From Cytobacillus oceanisediminis (lineage in GTDB: Bacteria > Bacillota > Bacilli > Bacillales > Cytobacillaceae): a DNA stretch of 64,000 nt. The position numbers and the translations under genes are program-made. Below the pieces are notes generated by a model. It was not told the DNA's origin, ran no database searches, and was given only the letters and a program-made list of their open reading frames with translations. This document shows, piece by piece, positions 34,089-43,643 of this stretch (the first letter of the stretch is position 1; each line of letters begins with the position of its first letter). Location of the stretch: NCBI RefSeq assembly GCF_007830235.1, contig NZ_VLKI01000024.1:1-64000 (forward strand), in the 5' to 3' direction.

Positions 34089-36329
34089 TTACTGTATGGT
34101 AGATTTCATAATAAACGTTTTCCAAATCCCCGTCGTCGGCGACTGCTCTTCTCCCAGAACGACCAGATTTCCTTTATGGTTAAATAGGAAATAGCCTTCA
34201 CCGCTCATGCTGTAGGTTTTAATTAGCTCAAAGCTCTCATAATCATAGACATAAACACGGTCACCAATCGCCAGGTAAAATTGTGTCAGGTCCGTATTAA
34301 AAGCTGCGTCATAAAAAGGTGTGCCCAGATCGGTGTAGAACTGCATATTGGCTTCCTTTAATGGAGATGATTTGAAAATGGTTCCGGCATTGTTGAACAA
34401 GAAGCGTCCATCCGGAGAGATAGTCATATCCGTATCAAGCTCGTAGTCACCGTGATAAGGAGAATCATAGCTTCCGGTTATCACACCATCTTTGATCATA
34501 TAAACATCCATGTCCCTCGGGCTTAAGCCTCTGTCGATGGCATAGATGCGATCTTTATTCGGGTGCATAAAGAGTTCACTCTGCTCATAAATCATTTTTG
34601 AAGAGACTTCTGCACCGGTTTCTTTATTAAAGCTTGTTAGGTTGGTCCATTGGCCCGAGCCGGATGAAACATAGAAATATTGATCATCCGCCACGATATC
34701 ATATGGATCCATTTTAATATCAAAGTACTTCTTAATCTGGAAAGTGGCAGGATCTACGATGGCAATCGCACCCTCCTGGTCCTCTTCCCACCAGTAAGAG
34801 CTATGCTCCCCTTTTAACAGGGTGACATAAAGCTCGCCGTTTGCATAAAAAATGCTTTCTGCCGGCAGACTGAACGGCAGCCTTTTAATGCTCTTCGTTT
34901 CATAATTAACGGAAACTAAGGCGCCGCTATCATTAATTCCATAGACAACAGGCAGTTCATCATCATGTACCGCATCAAGGAAAAAATCCGACAATGTTTG
35001 CTTGGTACCCTGGAGCGGTTCCAAATCAATTGGATCCGGACGGTTTTCCTCTACCTCTTCCTCATCCCATTCATCCTCATATGGCATATTTGTGAAGCTT
35101 TCTACTGGTATCGCTTTAAAATCAACCGGCTTATAATCTGCCACCATTTCATTGACATAATCAGTGGAAACCGCAAAGTTCAAGTCTTCATAGCCAAATG
35201 AATTTACACCCATGACAAAGCCCTTCATATTTAAAAGCGGACCGCCGGAGCTTCCGAATGTGATTTTCGCTGTCGTCTGAATTACTTTTGATGAACCCAT
35301 ATCGTCTTCAAAGACATGCTTCCCGGAGACGATCCCCTCGGAAACCGTGTTCTGCAGCCCATACGGACTGCCGATTGCGACTGCCTTTTCGCCTTTTTTC
35401 ACAGCACTGAAGCTTGCTAATGGCAAGGACGGATATCCGATACGCTCCACCGGCTTAAGAATCGCGATATCCTGGTATTCATCGTATTCGACGACTCCCT
35501 CAAGCTCAATTTCATCCCCATCTGCTGTAACCGCTATGGCGTAAGTTCCGCCGGCAATCACATGGAAGTTAGTCGCAACAAGCTGGTTAGCTACAATAAA
35601 GCCGCTGCCCTGGGATACGAGTTCATCGTTCTCATCATACAGTTCAACCATGACTACGCTCTGCTCATGCATCGCAATATCTTCAGTACTGCGCACAGGT
35701 GCTGTTGTCATGTTGAACGGCTTGAAATTCTCATTTAAAAATCGTGCCATAAAGGCCGCAAAATGTGCCCTTTTCATGATTTCATTCGGACGGAAGGTTC
35801 CATCGGTATACCCTGCCGTAATATTGTGGGCCGCGATGGACTGAATAAATGGATAGGACTTCGCTGAAGGACCCACATCCTTAAAGCCGGTATAGTACGT
35901 GCCCATCAAATGATAGGCATTGACAAGAATGATCGCCATCTGACCTCTTGTCAGCTTCCCGTGGGGATCAAAGGTTCCATCCCCTTTTCCGGAGATAATG
36001 CCAAGCTCTGTCGCTTTGGCAATTTCATCATAACCCGGACTTCCAGGAAGCACATCCGTAAAACCAGGGTTTGGAGCATCTCCAACCGGAACACCCAATT
36101 CCCTTAAAATCATCTGGACAGCCTGGATCCGCTTAATTGGATCATCCGGTCCAAAGTTTCCGTTTTTATAGCCGCTAATGATACCTCTCTCTGTCAAAAA
36201 GATAATTTCTTCACGGAAACTGGTTACATCAGGGAACAAAGTCGCCCCCTCTGCTTTATTGCTGTAAGACGGCACCGGAATGGACAACAAAAGAAAGAAA
36301 ATTAAAACCACCTTAAAAGCCCGCTGCAA
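34089..36329 (-). CDS. SLH-anchored trypsin-like protease with a C-terminal beta-propeller-like domain
   Basis: The precursor has 746 residues. After a signal peptide (about 1-29) come three SLH domains (30-205: ISGYKNGNFGPDDP, ISGKGDGTFDPHGKLTRGQM, TAGYTDGTFRPNEIMKRA), which bind pyruvylated wall polymer. An HtrA-like trypsin domain follows, with His in ATNFHVIAGG near 254, Asp in EYQDIAILK near 288 and Ser in TFGSSGGPL near 360, so all three catalytic residues are kept. No PDZ domain is seen. After an acidic linker (YEDEWDEEEVEE) the last 300 residues look like repeated beta-propeller blades. TTG start after AAGGAGG. It is probably a surface protease with a sensing or binding propeller. Confidence 0.82.
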   Translation of the reverse strand: MQRAFKVVLIFFLLLSIPVPSYSNKAEGATLFPDVTSFREEIIFLTERGIISGYKNGNFGPDDPIKRIQAVQMILRELGVPVGDAPNPGFTDVLPGSPGYDEIAKATELGIISGKGDGTFDPHGKLTRGQMAIILVNAYHLMGTYYTGFKDVGPSAKSYPFIQSIAAHNITAGYTDGTFRPNEIMKRAHFAAFMARFLNENFKPFNMTTAPVRSTEDIAMHEQSVVMVELYDENDELVSQGSGFIVANQLVATNFHVIAGGTYAIAVTADGDEIELEGVVEYDEYQDIAILKPVERIGYPSLPLASFSAVKKGEKAVAIGSPYGLQNTVSEGIVSGKHVFEDDMGSSKVIQTTAKITFGSSGGPLLNMKGFVMGVNSFGYEDLNFAVSTDYVNEMVADYKPVDFKAIPVESFTNMPYEDEWDEEEVEENRPDPIDLEPLQGTKQTLSDFFLDAVHDDELPVVYGINDSGALVSVNYETKSIKRLPFSLPAESIFYANGELYVTLLKGEHSSYWWEEDQEGAIAIVDPATFQIKKYFDIKMDPYDIVADDQYFYVSSGSGQWTNLTSFNKETGAEVSSKMIYEQSELFMHPNKDRIYAIDRGLSPRDMDVYMIKDGVITGSYDSPYHGDYELDTDMTISPDGRFLFNNAGTIFKSSPLKEANMQFYTDLGTPFYDAAFNTDLTQFYLAIGDRVYVYDYESFELIKTYSMSGEGYFLFNHKGNLVVLGEEQSPTTGIWKTFIMKSTIQ

Positions 36330-36717
36330 GTACGTTCCTCCTTACTATTTATCAAATAAATATTAATAGATTTTTAGAAAAAAAGCTCGTTGTAAAATAT
36401 GGAATTTATTTCTTATACAGATATTTTTATACAATTGCTATTTTAGAATAAAATGGCCCTTTTGGGACAGAGGGACAGGTTCCTTGTCCCTTTCTTTTCA
36501 TAGGTTTTATTTCAAACGGAAATAACCCTAACTCCTTGGCAGGAATTTGGGTTATTGATTTCATTCAAGCGAGATTGGGACACGGTACCTGTGCCCTTGT
36601 CCCCTCTATTTATATAATTTCTACAAATTACCAACCTATTACCAATAAAGTTACGTTATAATTTCAATTGGATAAAAATTGTAACAAATATTTAATTTTA
36701 CAAAAATGGAGGTAGAA
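36330..36717. other. Divergent intergenic region carrying repeat B
   Basis: This region lies between two divergent SLH-protein genes. Most of it is the 141-bp repeat B element. A TATAAT at 36657-36662 on the plus strand could be a -10 box for the downstream gene, but the -35 position is poor. No small gene was seen. Confidence 0.45.
36464..36604. repeat. Repeat B element, copy 1 (MITE-like, 141 bp)
   Basis: It begins GGGACAGAGGGACAGGT and ends ACCTGTGCCCTTGTCCC, inverted ends that match at 15 of 17 positions. Inside is a second hairpin, AATAACCCTAACTCC with GGAATTTGGGTTATT. Copy 3 at 46621 is nearly the same over its whole length. Confidence 0.75.
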
Positions 36718-39120
36718 ATGAAGAAACAAGTCATACTTGCACTAACCCTGGTTCTCTTCCTGTTTCAAGGGCTGACACCGGCTAGTGCAGGGGAATTGTC
36801 GGATATTCAAAATCATTGGGCAAAAAAACAGATTACCGTTTTAGTAGATAAGGGTGTGATTTCCGGATTTGAAGATGGAACTTTTCGTCCTGACGCAAAT
36901 GTGACAAGGGGGCAATTTGCCGCTTTTCTAGTGAGGGCACTGGATCTTCCTCCAGGAGACTCGGCATTTAAGGATGTTCCTGAAAGCAGCAAACTCTTTG
37001 CTGATGTTGCTGCAGCGAAAAAGGCCGGACTAATTCTCGGTACTACTGACGGCTATGGCCTTGTGAATGAGCCAGTAACAAGAGCGGATGTCGCGGTCAT
37101 GATCGACAGAGCCCTTCAGCTGAAAGGAGACTTTCCGGAAAAAGCGAATTTAACCTTTACGGACCAGGGATCCATCCCTGCCTACGCAAGGGAATCGATT
37201 GAACGGATGGTGCACTATGGTGTCGTACTTGGAACAAGCGACAACCGGATTGATCACTCCTCCCCCGCTTCGCGGGCTGAATCAGCTGTATTTGTCTATC
37301 GGATGCTGGTCTTATTAGGTGAGATCACTGACGAAAATCCCGATCCTCCAACAGATCCCCCGGCGCCCGTGGGCGAACCAGGGAAGTCTGTGAATCTATC
37401 ATCCTCTGAAGTGCAAATCCCATTAGGGGATGGCAATAAAGTAAAAGTAAGAATGAATACGGCTGGCGTGCCGCTTCATTATAAGCGTTCGGATGTGTTT
37501 ACCCATATCAAGTCAAAGGATTATAACTATTATTACGATATGGGTTTTCCAAATAAGCCTTTAGGTACACTAAAGGTTACTTTAAGAAGAGTGGATAACA
37601 GCGATACCTTTGTGTTTGCCAAGTTTGAGCATAATGGAGACAATACTTATTCTGCTTCTATTATTCTCCCATTTGATCAGGCTTCCTCCTATAAAGTGCA
37701 GCGCTATGATTCTTACGGCAAAGTAGTACATGAGCATAACAATACGTATGGGATCGACCCTTCTACACATCCGATTGGAATCCTGAATGTTGCGAACGGC
37801 AGCCAGACCCGGGCGAATATCATGATGAGCAAGAATTATACCTCCATTAAGCGGGAACAGGCTTATGCCAATGGCCAAAAATCGGTAGTAAGAGAGTTCC
37901 TTGATGAATATGAGAGCTATAAAATCCACCAGGATACTGCTTCAAAGGCTGTCTCTATGCAGCTGAATATGAAGGTAACGAGCAAAGCCATTTCTGAAAG
38001 CTGGGTATTGCTCTCAAACGAAAAGCTTTTTGAAGACCAGTCTTATATAGATTACTGGTTTAAGAGAAGCATAGATGAATACCATACCATCAACAAATGG
38101 CTGACGGCTGAAGGAGTTTATACAAAACTTCCATGGTCGGTAGAACCTGGATATAAAATGGCATTTGGCCGTAACCTTGGGTACATTCAAGGCGGAATCT
38201 ATCTGCGCGCCTATAATGGATCTAATGAAAGATATTTCTATAATCTAGTCATGAATTCCATTGCCGATCTTGATGTCTTTACGAATGGCGCTATCCGAAA
38301 TGGCGATGTTCCGGTCTTTAAAACAGAATATACCAGCACATGGCTGAAGAGGGCCTATGGAACGACAGCTCCTTATATCGATACACGCCATAATGAAAAT
38401 ACGGCATTATTCCTAAAAGGTGCCGGCGAAGCATTCAATATCCGTGAGCTGGCAGATGCCAACAGGAAATATGCGGACTTCCTTGTTAACCAAAAAGCCA
38501 TCGGAAACATTATAAAAATAACGACCTCCAGCCATTTAATCGCTGACTATTACGCACCTGGAAGCCAGACAACCCATGTCTCTTTGAATCACGCACTGGG
38601 TGAGATGCGCTTTCTGATTGAAACCTATCAGCATACAAAGGATGAAAAATATTATCGTACCGCAAGAGAGATCAAAGCTGCGATTGAATATTTATATCCC
38701 CGCTGGGTACGTGATGATGGCGACCTTTGGTATCAGGTGAATGGAAAACTGGAGTTTAACGGAAGAGACTATGCATGGCTGACATTGGTTGACCTTCTGA
38801 AGAGCCAAACGTTATTCGAAGAAATCGGCCAGCCGCGCAGCGCTATTTTTGACAAAATGATCACGTCAAAAACCAAATACCTGGTTAGCACCGGACAGCC
38901 GATTAAATCCAATATCATCGACATGCTGAAAGAACAGGGCTTTGGCCATCTTGTTGAAGGGTACGGTTCTGTTAGTGCTGCAAGTGAATTGGAAAAGGAT
39001 GAACTCGAACTTCTGGCGGAAGAGGAAATGAACGACCAAGACCTGAAGCTGCTGGAAGAAAGAAACATGGATCTTCTTGAAGAAGAAGAAATGGAATTAC
39101 ACGAAAAGGAATTAAAGTAG
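36718..39120 (+). CDS. SLH-anchored protein with a large alpha-helical (possibly sugar-epimerase-like) domain
   Basis: The precursor has 800 residues. A signal peptide (1-24) leads into three SLH domains (25-205), starting with IQNHWAKKQI and ISGFEDGTFRPDANVTRGQF. A Pro/Asp-rich linker (DENPDPPTDPP) follows, then a beta-rich segment, then a mainly helical domain of about 350 residues with GRNLGYIQGGIYLRAYN, HVSLNHALGEMRFLIETYQ and NGRDYAWLTL. This recalls the alpha/alpha-toroid of glucuronyl C5-epimerase-like proteins, but I am not sure of it. The C terminus is an acidic helix (ELEKDELELLAEEEM). ATG 36718 follows GGAGG by five bases; the frame is open four codons further. Confidence 0.7.
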   Translation: MKKQVILALTLVLFLFQGLTPASAGELSDIQNHWAKKQITVLVDKGVISGFEDGTFRPDANVTRGQFAAFLVRALDLPPGDSAFKDVPESSKLFADVAAAKKAGLILGTTDGYGLVNEPVTRADVAVMIDRALQLKGDFPEKANLTFTDQGSIPAYARESIERMVHYGVVLGTSDNRIDHSSPASRAESAVFVYRMLVLLGEITDENPDPPTDPPAPVGEPGKSVNLSSSEVQIPLGDGNKVKVRMNTAGVPLHYKRSDVFTHIKSKDYNYYYDMGFPNKPLGTLKVTLRRVDNSDTFVFAKFEHNGDNTYSASIILPFDQASSYKVQRYDSYGKVVHEHNNTYGIDPSTHPIGILNVANGSQTRANIMMSKNYTSIKREQAYANGQKSVVREFLDEYESYKIHQDTASKAVSMQLNMKVTSKAISESWVLLSNEKLFEDQSYIDYWFKRSIDEYHTINKWLTAEGVYTKLPWSVEPGYKMAFGRNLGYIQGGIYLRAYNGSNERYFYNLVMNSIADLDVFTNGAIRNGDVPVFKTEYTSTWLKRAYGTTAPYIDTRHNENTALFLKGAGEAFNIRELADANRKYADFLVNQKAIGNIIKITTSSHLIADYYAPGSQTTHVSLNHALGEMRFLIETYQHTKDEKYYRTAREIKAAIEYLYPRWVRDDGDLWYQVNGKLEFNGRDYAWLTLVDLLKSQTLFEEIGQPRSAIFDKMITSKTKYLVSTGQPIKSNIIDMLKEQGFGHLVEGYGSVSAASELEKDELELLAEEEMNDQDLKLLEERNMDLLEEEEMELHEKELK

Positions 39121-39173
39121 GGACAAATATCTATCGAGATGCTGCCATCAGCATCTAGTCTATAAGCAAGATA

Positions 39174-39210
39174 AAGCAGCCTGTGCCAATGTTCAGGCTG
39201 CTTTCTTTTC
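39174..39210 (+). terminator. Terminator of the SLH helical-domain gene
   Basis: GCAGCCTG pairs with CAGGCTGC around a 10-base loop and is followed by TTTCTTTTC. A smaller hairpin (GATGCTG with CAGCATC) precedes it. Confidence 0.7.
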
Positions 39211-39258
39211 GTCCATCTAGGTACAATACCCCTCTATTAAAATAAACAAATCGCACTA

Positions 39259-39288
39259 TCGACGTCTTTCGACAAGCAATGGTATAAA
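39259..39288 (+). promoter_or_regulatory. Candidate extended -10 promoter of an intergenic RNA
   Basis: TGGTATAAA (39280-39288) is an extended -10, and TCGACG (39259-39264) at 18 bases is a partial -35. The predicted start is near 39295. Confidence 0.4.
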
Positions 39289-39294
39289 TAAAGT

Positions 39295-39426
39295 ACGATA
39301 AGGCTTTGGTTGGTAAACCATTATGGGTTACCAAGATCAACCATCGCTTAAGGCGCCGGCCCTGGAAAAGCCGGTGCCTTTAAAATAAATAGGTAAATCC
39401 CTTCTCGATTGAGAAGGGATTTTTTT
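39295..39426 (+). ncRNA. Candidate structured small RNA or leader, unassigned
   Basis: The stretch folds into three hairpins in series: TTGGTAAACC with GGGTTACCAA, nested in GGTTG/CAACC; GGCGCCGGC with GCCGGTGCC; and a final AAATCCCTTCTC with GAGAAGGGATTT followed by seven T, an intrinsic terminator. No gene begins downstream on the plus strand, so it looks like a free-standing RNA of about 130 bases rather than a riboswitch. It matches no RNA family that I can recall. The last hairpin may also serve the convergent minus-strand gene. Confidence 0.45.
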
Positions 39427-40090
39427 AATTGTAATAGATGACGATCCAGCCATCCTTATATTCAACACTGTAAAAAGCTGAAGAACTCCATTCAACTGTT
39501 ACCTTTGCTTTGGTTTCGTTGACCAAATCAATGTTATGAGCGATTCCTTTATATTCGGAAAGCTTGATTTTGGCGAACTCCGCATGCTCCGGCAGCACAC
39601 TCATCCCGCCAACACTAAAATGTGAAATGGCCTTTCCATCTTTCACAACTGCAAAAACGTCACTATTCTGAATGCCATAAAGCTTTGCATTATATTTTCG
39701 GGCAGCTTCAATGAGATGTGTTATATTCGGATATTTGCTTTCATCCATAATTAGCACATACACTGTTCCATCAATCTCGATCGTGTCTTTAATTTCTTTT
39801 TTCTCATTGCTTGCCGGTGTTTTCTGTGACTGTTCAGTTTCTGAGTTTATTTGGCCGGCTTCTGATTCTTCAGCTGTTTCACTATTGTTATCAGAGTCCG
39901 TTGTTACTTCCGTCACTGGTTGTTCGCTATTTTCTTGTGAAGAGTCAGTTGAGTCCATTTCCTGCTGCTGATCTGTTTCTTTCACCTGTTCTTCATCAGC
40001 AGCCACTTTCTCCGGAGCTCCTTCATAATAAAACGCTCCAGCTGCTAAAAAGAAACTCACCATAAATAAAATCGCAAACCACTTTTTCAA
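39425..40090 (-). CDS. Exported protein of unknown function
   Basis: This 221-residue precursor has an N-terminal hydrophobic segment (about 3-21), then an unusually long low-complexity region rich in Glu, Ser, Thr and Gln (about 30-95), typical of a wall-spanning stalk. A compact C-terminal domain of about 115 residues follows (IDGTVYVLIMDESKYPNITH to the end). TTG start after AGAGGTCAGGA. No family recognised; it stands alone between two SLH genes. Confidence 0.55.
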   Translation of the reverse strand: MKKWFAILFMVSFFLAAGAFYYEGAPEKVAADEEQVKETDQQQEMDSTDSSQENSEQPVTEVTTDSDNNSETAEESEAGQINSETEQSQKTPASNEKKEIKDTIEIDGTVYVLIMDESKYPNITHLIEAARKYNAKLYGIQNSDVFAVVKDGKAISHFSVGGMSVLPEHAEFAKIKLSEYKGIAHNIDLVNETKAKVTVEWSSSAFYSVEYKDGWIVIYYN

Positions 40091-40283
40091 TCCTGACCTC
40101 TCCCTTCTTCCCTTATATTATTTAGACGAATATGAAAGGGAAAAAGTTGTTGTTTTAGCAAAATATTATAAATTTTCCAATTAAAGAAAATCAATAAATA
40201 ACACCGCCATGAAATCCGGCTAATTCTTTCTCAAGAATTGGGCTCCGTCCCAATATGTAATCCTATTCATTACTGGAAAATGA

Positions 40284-40589
40284 TTAATCAAACCAGGCAA
40301 TAACAGCTATTGATGTGAAGAAAAAGGTTAAAAAATTCAGTATGCTTCCTATAATCATCAAACCCGTTTCTTCCATAACAACTTTATTTTTAATACTCTT
40401 ATACATGTAGAAGCATGAGCTCAGGATGGATAAATAAGTTAAACCAACTCCAATCCAATACCACACCAGTGTCTTCGGAATCCCTTTTTCAGAACCTTCC
40501 CAATACATCATGTCATGAAATTCAATGCCGAAACAGACTGCAATAATCGCCAAAAAAAATGATAATAAAGTGGTAATTTTAAATTTCAA
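40284..40589 (-). CDS. Small membrane protein of unknown function
   Basis: The 101-residue protein has three membrane helices (about 3-20, 38-58 and 72-98). TTG 40589 is placed eight bases after GGAGGG; the longer GTG frame would leave no spacing. No family recognised and no operon partner. Confidence 0.55.
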   Translation of the reverse strand: MKFKITTLLSFFLAIIAVCFGIEFHDMMYWEGSEKGIPKTLVWYWIGVGLTYLSILSSCFYMYKSIKNKVVMEETGLMIIGSILNFLTFFFTSIAVIAWFD

Positions 40590-40675
40590 CTCGCCCACCC
40601 TCCGTTAAGTGTAATATTACACTAATTATAACTAAATATCTCCATAATTGAAATATTTTTCTGTAATTATGCAAT

Positions 40676-40704
40676 AAAAAGACCAAATCAATAAGATTTG
40701 GTCT
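40676..40704 (-). terminator. Terminator of the SLH beta-helix gene
   Basis: AGACCAAATC pairs perfectly with GATTTGGTCT around a 5-base loop, with TTTTT on the minus strand. Confidence 0.75.
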
Positions 40705-40743
40705 GATTACATAGTATAGGTACACCCTAATTGTCTCTCCTCT

Positions 40744-43158
40744 TTATTTCACCTTGAATTCCTCAGCCAATGCTCTCGCCATAAAAGCGGAGAAATCGGC
40801 TCTGATGAGCGATTGGTCCGGCCTGAACGTTCCATCCGGGTAGCCTGTTGTGATCCGGTCTGCGAGGATTTTTTTGATCGAGTCATAGCTCTTGCTGCCC
40901 GTAGACACATCGTTGAATGTAACTGATGCTTCTTCCGTCAGCTTAAACGCTTTTGCCAGGAAAATGGCCATTTGCCCGCGGGTTACCGGAGCATCCGGTC
41001 TGAAGGTTCCATCCGGATAGCCTGTGATGATGCCTTCTTCCGTCGCGGCTGCAATATAGCCTGATGCCTTCGAGGAGGCGCCTACATCCTTGAAAATTGT
41101 ATTTCTAGGTGTGCCATCAAACTTCAAAGCCTTCCCGATCATAATGGCAGCCTGTGCACGGGTTACTGTCTGGTTCGACCTGAAGGTGCCATCCGGAAAT
41201 CCGGTAATGATTTCCCTTCCAAGCAAATAGCTGATTTCATGATAAAAACGGTGGCTGCTGCTTAAATCCGGGAAAGAACTAACAGCTTCTTTTCCAACCG
41301 TAACAGTCACCGCATCGCTGAGATTTCCTGCACTGTCTTTAGCAGATATCGTGAGAATGGTCCCTGCTGCTAAAGGGTTTATATCTTGAACCAAGAAAAC
41401 ACCATCACTTCCTGTCAAAACTTCTGCAAGGATTGTTTCCCCTAAATTGATGGTAACGATTGAACCGGCCTCTACAAAACCATAGATCATATTATTTTGA
41501 TCTGTAACCGGACTCACGTATTTAATAACCGGAGGAGTAACATCCCTGACCGTAACCGTAACGGAATCACTCATGTTGCCGGCAGTATCCTTTGCTAAAA
41601 TGGTTAGGATGCTTCCTGCCGGCTGAGGGTCGAATCCCACAGTGAAAATCCCTTCCTTGCTAACAATTCCGCTCCCGATTGTATTTGTGCCATTTTTGAT
41701 AAGGACTACAGATCCAATTTCCCCGGCGCCACTCACACTGATTGTTTGGTCGGTAATATTACTGGATGCAAGGACCGGCATTTGCGGAGGCGTTTTATCC
41801 TTCACTGTCAGGCTGACAGATGGACTGTAATTCCCCGCTTGGTCGCTGCTATAGACAGTAAGAACTGTTCCGGCTGCCTGTTTTTGGATCGCTATCTCAA
41901 AAAGGCCATCACTTCTGGCTGCTGCTGTGCCAATTTGTTCCGATCCCTTATTTACAACTACGCTTGACCCAGGTTCTGCTTTGCCAGTTATCTTTTCAGA
42001 AAGATCGCTGACATCATCTACAATCGGTACCTCAGGGGATGTAGTGTCCTTAACAGTTGCCGTTCCCTTACTTTGGCGCCCGAAGCCGTCAGTTACAGAA
42101 ACCCATAAAAGAGTTCCGGCAGATTGAGACGGAATTGGAATGTTAAATTGACCATTATCAGCTGACATCCCCTCGCGAATCAGCTGTTCACCCCTATAAA
42201 TCTTGACAGCGCTGTCAGCGTCAGTAAGCCCGCTAACTGCCATATCGGCATCCCCAACTTCCGAGATCTTTGGTGCTGAAAAGCCTCCTAGAGGGTAACC
42301 ATTGTTATAAGGCTTGTAGGCAATGGCCTCGACATTGAGCCGATCCCTGAAGTTGATGTTATCGTGCACATCGACAATGCTTCCGTTAATTTTATCAGAA
42401 TCTGTTGTTCCCCAATAATTATCCAATCCGTTAAAAACAATGCGATTATAGCCGTCTAGCCGTACTTTTATCTTATTTGATCCAAAAAAGTTATTTTGGT
42501 TTATTTCCACATTGGGCAAACCGCCATCTGGTTCCCTGCTGGTAATGACAACGTCCTCGCTGCTGAACCCTTCGTTCAAAAAGGTATTATGGCGAACCGA
42601 TACTAGACCTTTCCCGTTTCCAATATCCAGCTTTGCACCATTTGTAAATAAGTTATATTCAACATCTGTTGTATTAATAGGCGTATTTATTAGCACCAGG
42701 CCGTTCTTAAAACGATTATGGCGCAGCGTCACATCTTGGCGGGATGATGTGACCAAGAATCCGCCATTGAAGCTTTCATGGTACAAGTCTGTATATTCCA
42801 AATGAATCGACCGATTAACGAAATCCCAGCCATTTACATAGGCATCCTTTAGGATGATCCTATCCTCTGGTGTGCCAATTGCATTCAGCTTCCCTTTAAC
42901 ATCGAACCATATTCCCTGGCCGGCAATAACCTCCACACCCGGTTCAATGGTTAAGGTAACACCAGAGTTAATCGTAATAATCCCTGACATTGTATAAGGG
43001 GAATTCGCCTTTTTCCAGACAGTGTTTTCCGTAATGGTACCGGAAACAACCGTACCCGCAGCTCTCGCTGTATCGCTTTGATAGGGAAACAATGAGAGAA
43101 TAATCGAAAAAACAATCAAAACCCGTAAAGTAATAGAAAAGGATTTAATAGATTGCAT
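40744..43158 (-). CDS. SLH-anchored protein with beta-helix and four Ig-like repeats
   Basis: The precursor has 804 residues. A signal peptide (1-33) is followed by a right-handed beta-helix-like domain (about 34-285), recognisable by ITINSGVTLTIEPGVEVIAG and successive short strands with N-x-F turns. Four Ig-like repeats of about 85 residues follow (290-620), each ending in a TVKDxTPP-type joint. Three SLH domains close the protein (625-804: ITGFPDGTFRSNQTVTRAQA, ITGYPDGTFRPDAPVTRGQM, TTGYPDGTFRPDQSLIRAD). It is a surface protein, probably for adhesion or polysaccharide binding; no catalytic motif is evident. Its SLH block is closely similar to that of the neighbouring LRR protein. GGAGG precedes the ATG. 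Confidence 0.8.
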   Translation of the reverse strand: MQSIKSFSITLRVLIVFSIILSLFPYQSDTARAAGTVVSGTITENTVWKKANSPYTMSGIITINSGVTLTIEPGVEVIAGQGIWFDVKGKLNAIGTPEDRIILKDAYVNGWDFVNRSIHLEYTDLYHESFNGGFLVTSSRQDVTLRHNRFKNGLVLINTPINTTDVEYNLFTNGAKLDIGNGKGLVSVRHNTFLNEGFSSEDVVITSREPDGGLPNVEINQNNFFGSNKIKVRLDGYNRIVFNGLDNYWGTTDSDKINGSIVDVHDNINFRDRLNVEAIAYKPYNNGYPLGGFSAPKISEVGDADMAVSGLTDADSAVKIYRGEQLIREGMSADNGQFNIPIPSQSAGTLLWVSVTDGFGRQSKGTATVKDTTSPEVPIVDDVSDLSEKITGKAEPGSSVVVNKGSEQIGTAAARSDGLFEIAIQKQAAGTVLTVYSSDQAGNYSPSVSLTVKDKTPPQMPVLASSNITDQTISVSGAGEIGSVVLIKNGTNTIGSGIVSKEGIFTVGFDPQPAGSILTILAKDTAGNMSDSVTVTVRDVTPPVIKYVSPVTDQNNMIYGFVEAGSIVTINLGETILAEVLTGSDGVFLVQDINPLAAGTILTISAKDSAGNLSDAVTVTVGKEAVSSFPDLSSSHRFYHEISYLLGREIITGFPDGTFRSNQTVTRAQAAIMIGKALKFDGTPRNTIFKDVGASSKASGYIAAATEEGIITGYPDGTFRPDAPVTRGQMAIFLAKAFKLTEEASVTFNDVSTGSKSYDSIKKILADRITTGYPDGTFRPDQSLIRADFSAFMARALAEEFKVK

Positions 43159-43308
43159 AGTTTTCCTCCGAAAAATATATTTTTTTAAATGACAGGACAG
43201 CGAATAAAGTACCTATTTGGCGGATTTCCTCTAAATGATTGATGATAAAATTTACTAATTCCTTGTTATATATTAGTAGGATTGGTAAATTACTTCAATG
43301 TTAAATTA

Positions 43309-43643
43309 TGGGACACAGTGGGACACAGGGACAGGTCCCTTGTCCCTTTCTTATCACTAGAAATCATTTCAAATGGAAATGGAAATAACCCTAACTCCTT
43401 GGCAGAAATTAGGGTTATTAATTTCTAATCTAAAAAATCATGATGAGCTCCTCTGCAGAGCAATCCTTCATATTTCCTTACTGAACCGCCACTAGATAAA
43501 TTCAGGGATCAATAGAACCGGCATTAAACATAGGATAATATGAAAGGTTAAAGGCTGCGTTCGATTGATCTGCAAAAATCTCTGCAAAATATGATCAATT
43601 TATCGGGTAGTGATTGGGACACAGAACCTGTCCCCTTGTCCCC
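43309..43643. repeat. Repeat B element, copy 2 (long form)
   Basis: The left end GGGACACAGGGACAGGT and the right end ACCTGTCCCCTTGTCCC are inverted, as in copies 1 and 3, and the AATAACCCTAACTCC hairpin is kept. An extra 170 bases or so of unrelated sequence lies before the right end. The right end touches the stop codon of the LRR gene. No gene is seen in this gap. Confidence 0.65.

Noticed and set aside
39155..39340. 61-codon minus-strand frame in the 39.2-kb gap
   Set aside because: It overlaps a terminator and the structured RNA candidate, and has no ribosome site or family resemblance.
39295..39400. Known riboswitch (c-di-GMP, THF, SAM, cobalamin classes)
   Set aside because: None of the conserved core sequences that I know is present, and no gene starts downstream on that strand.
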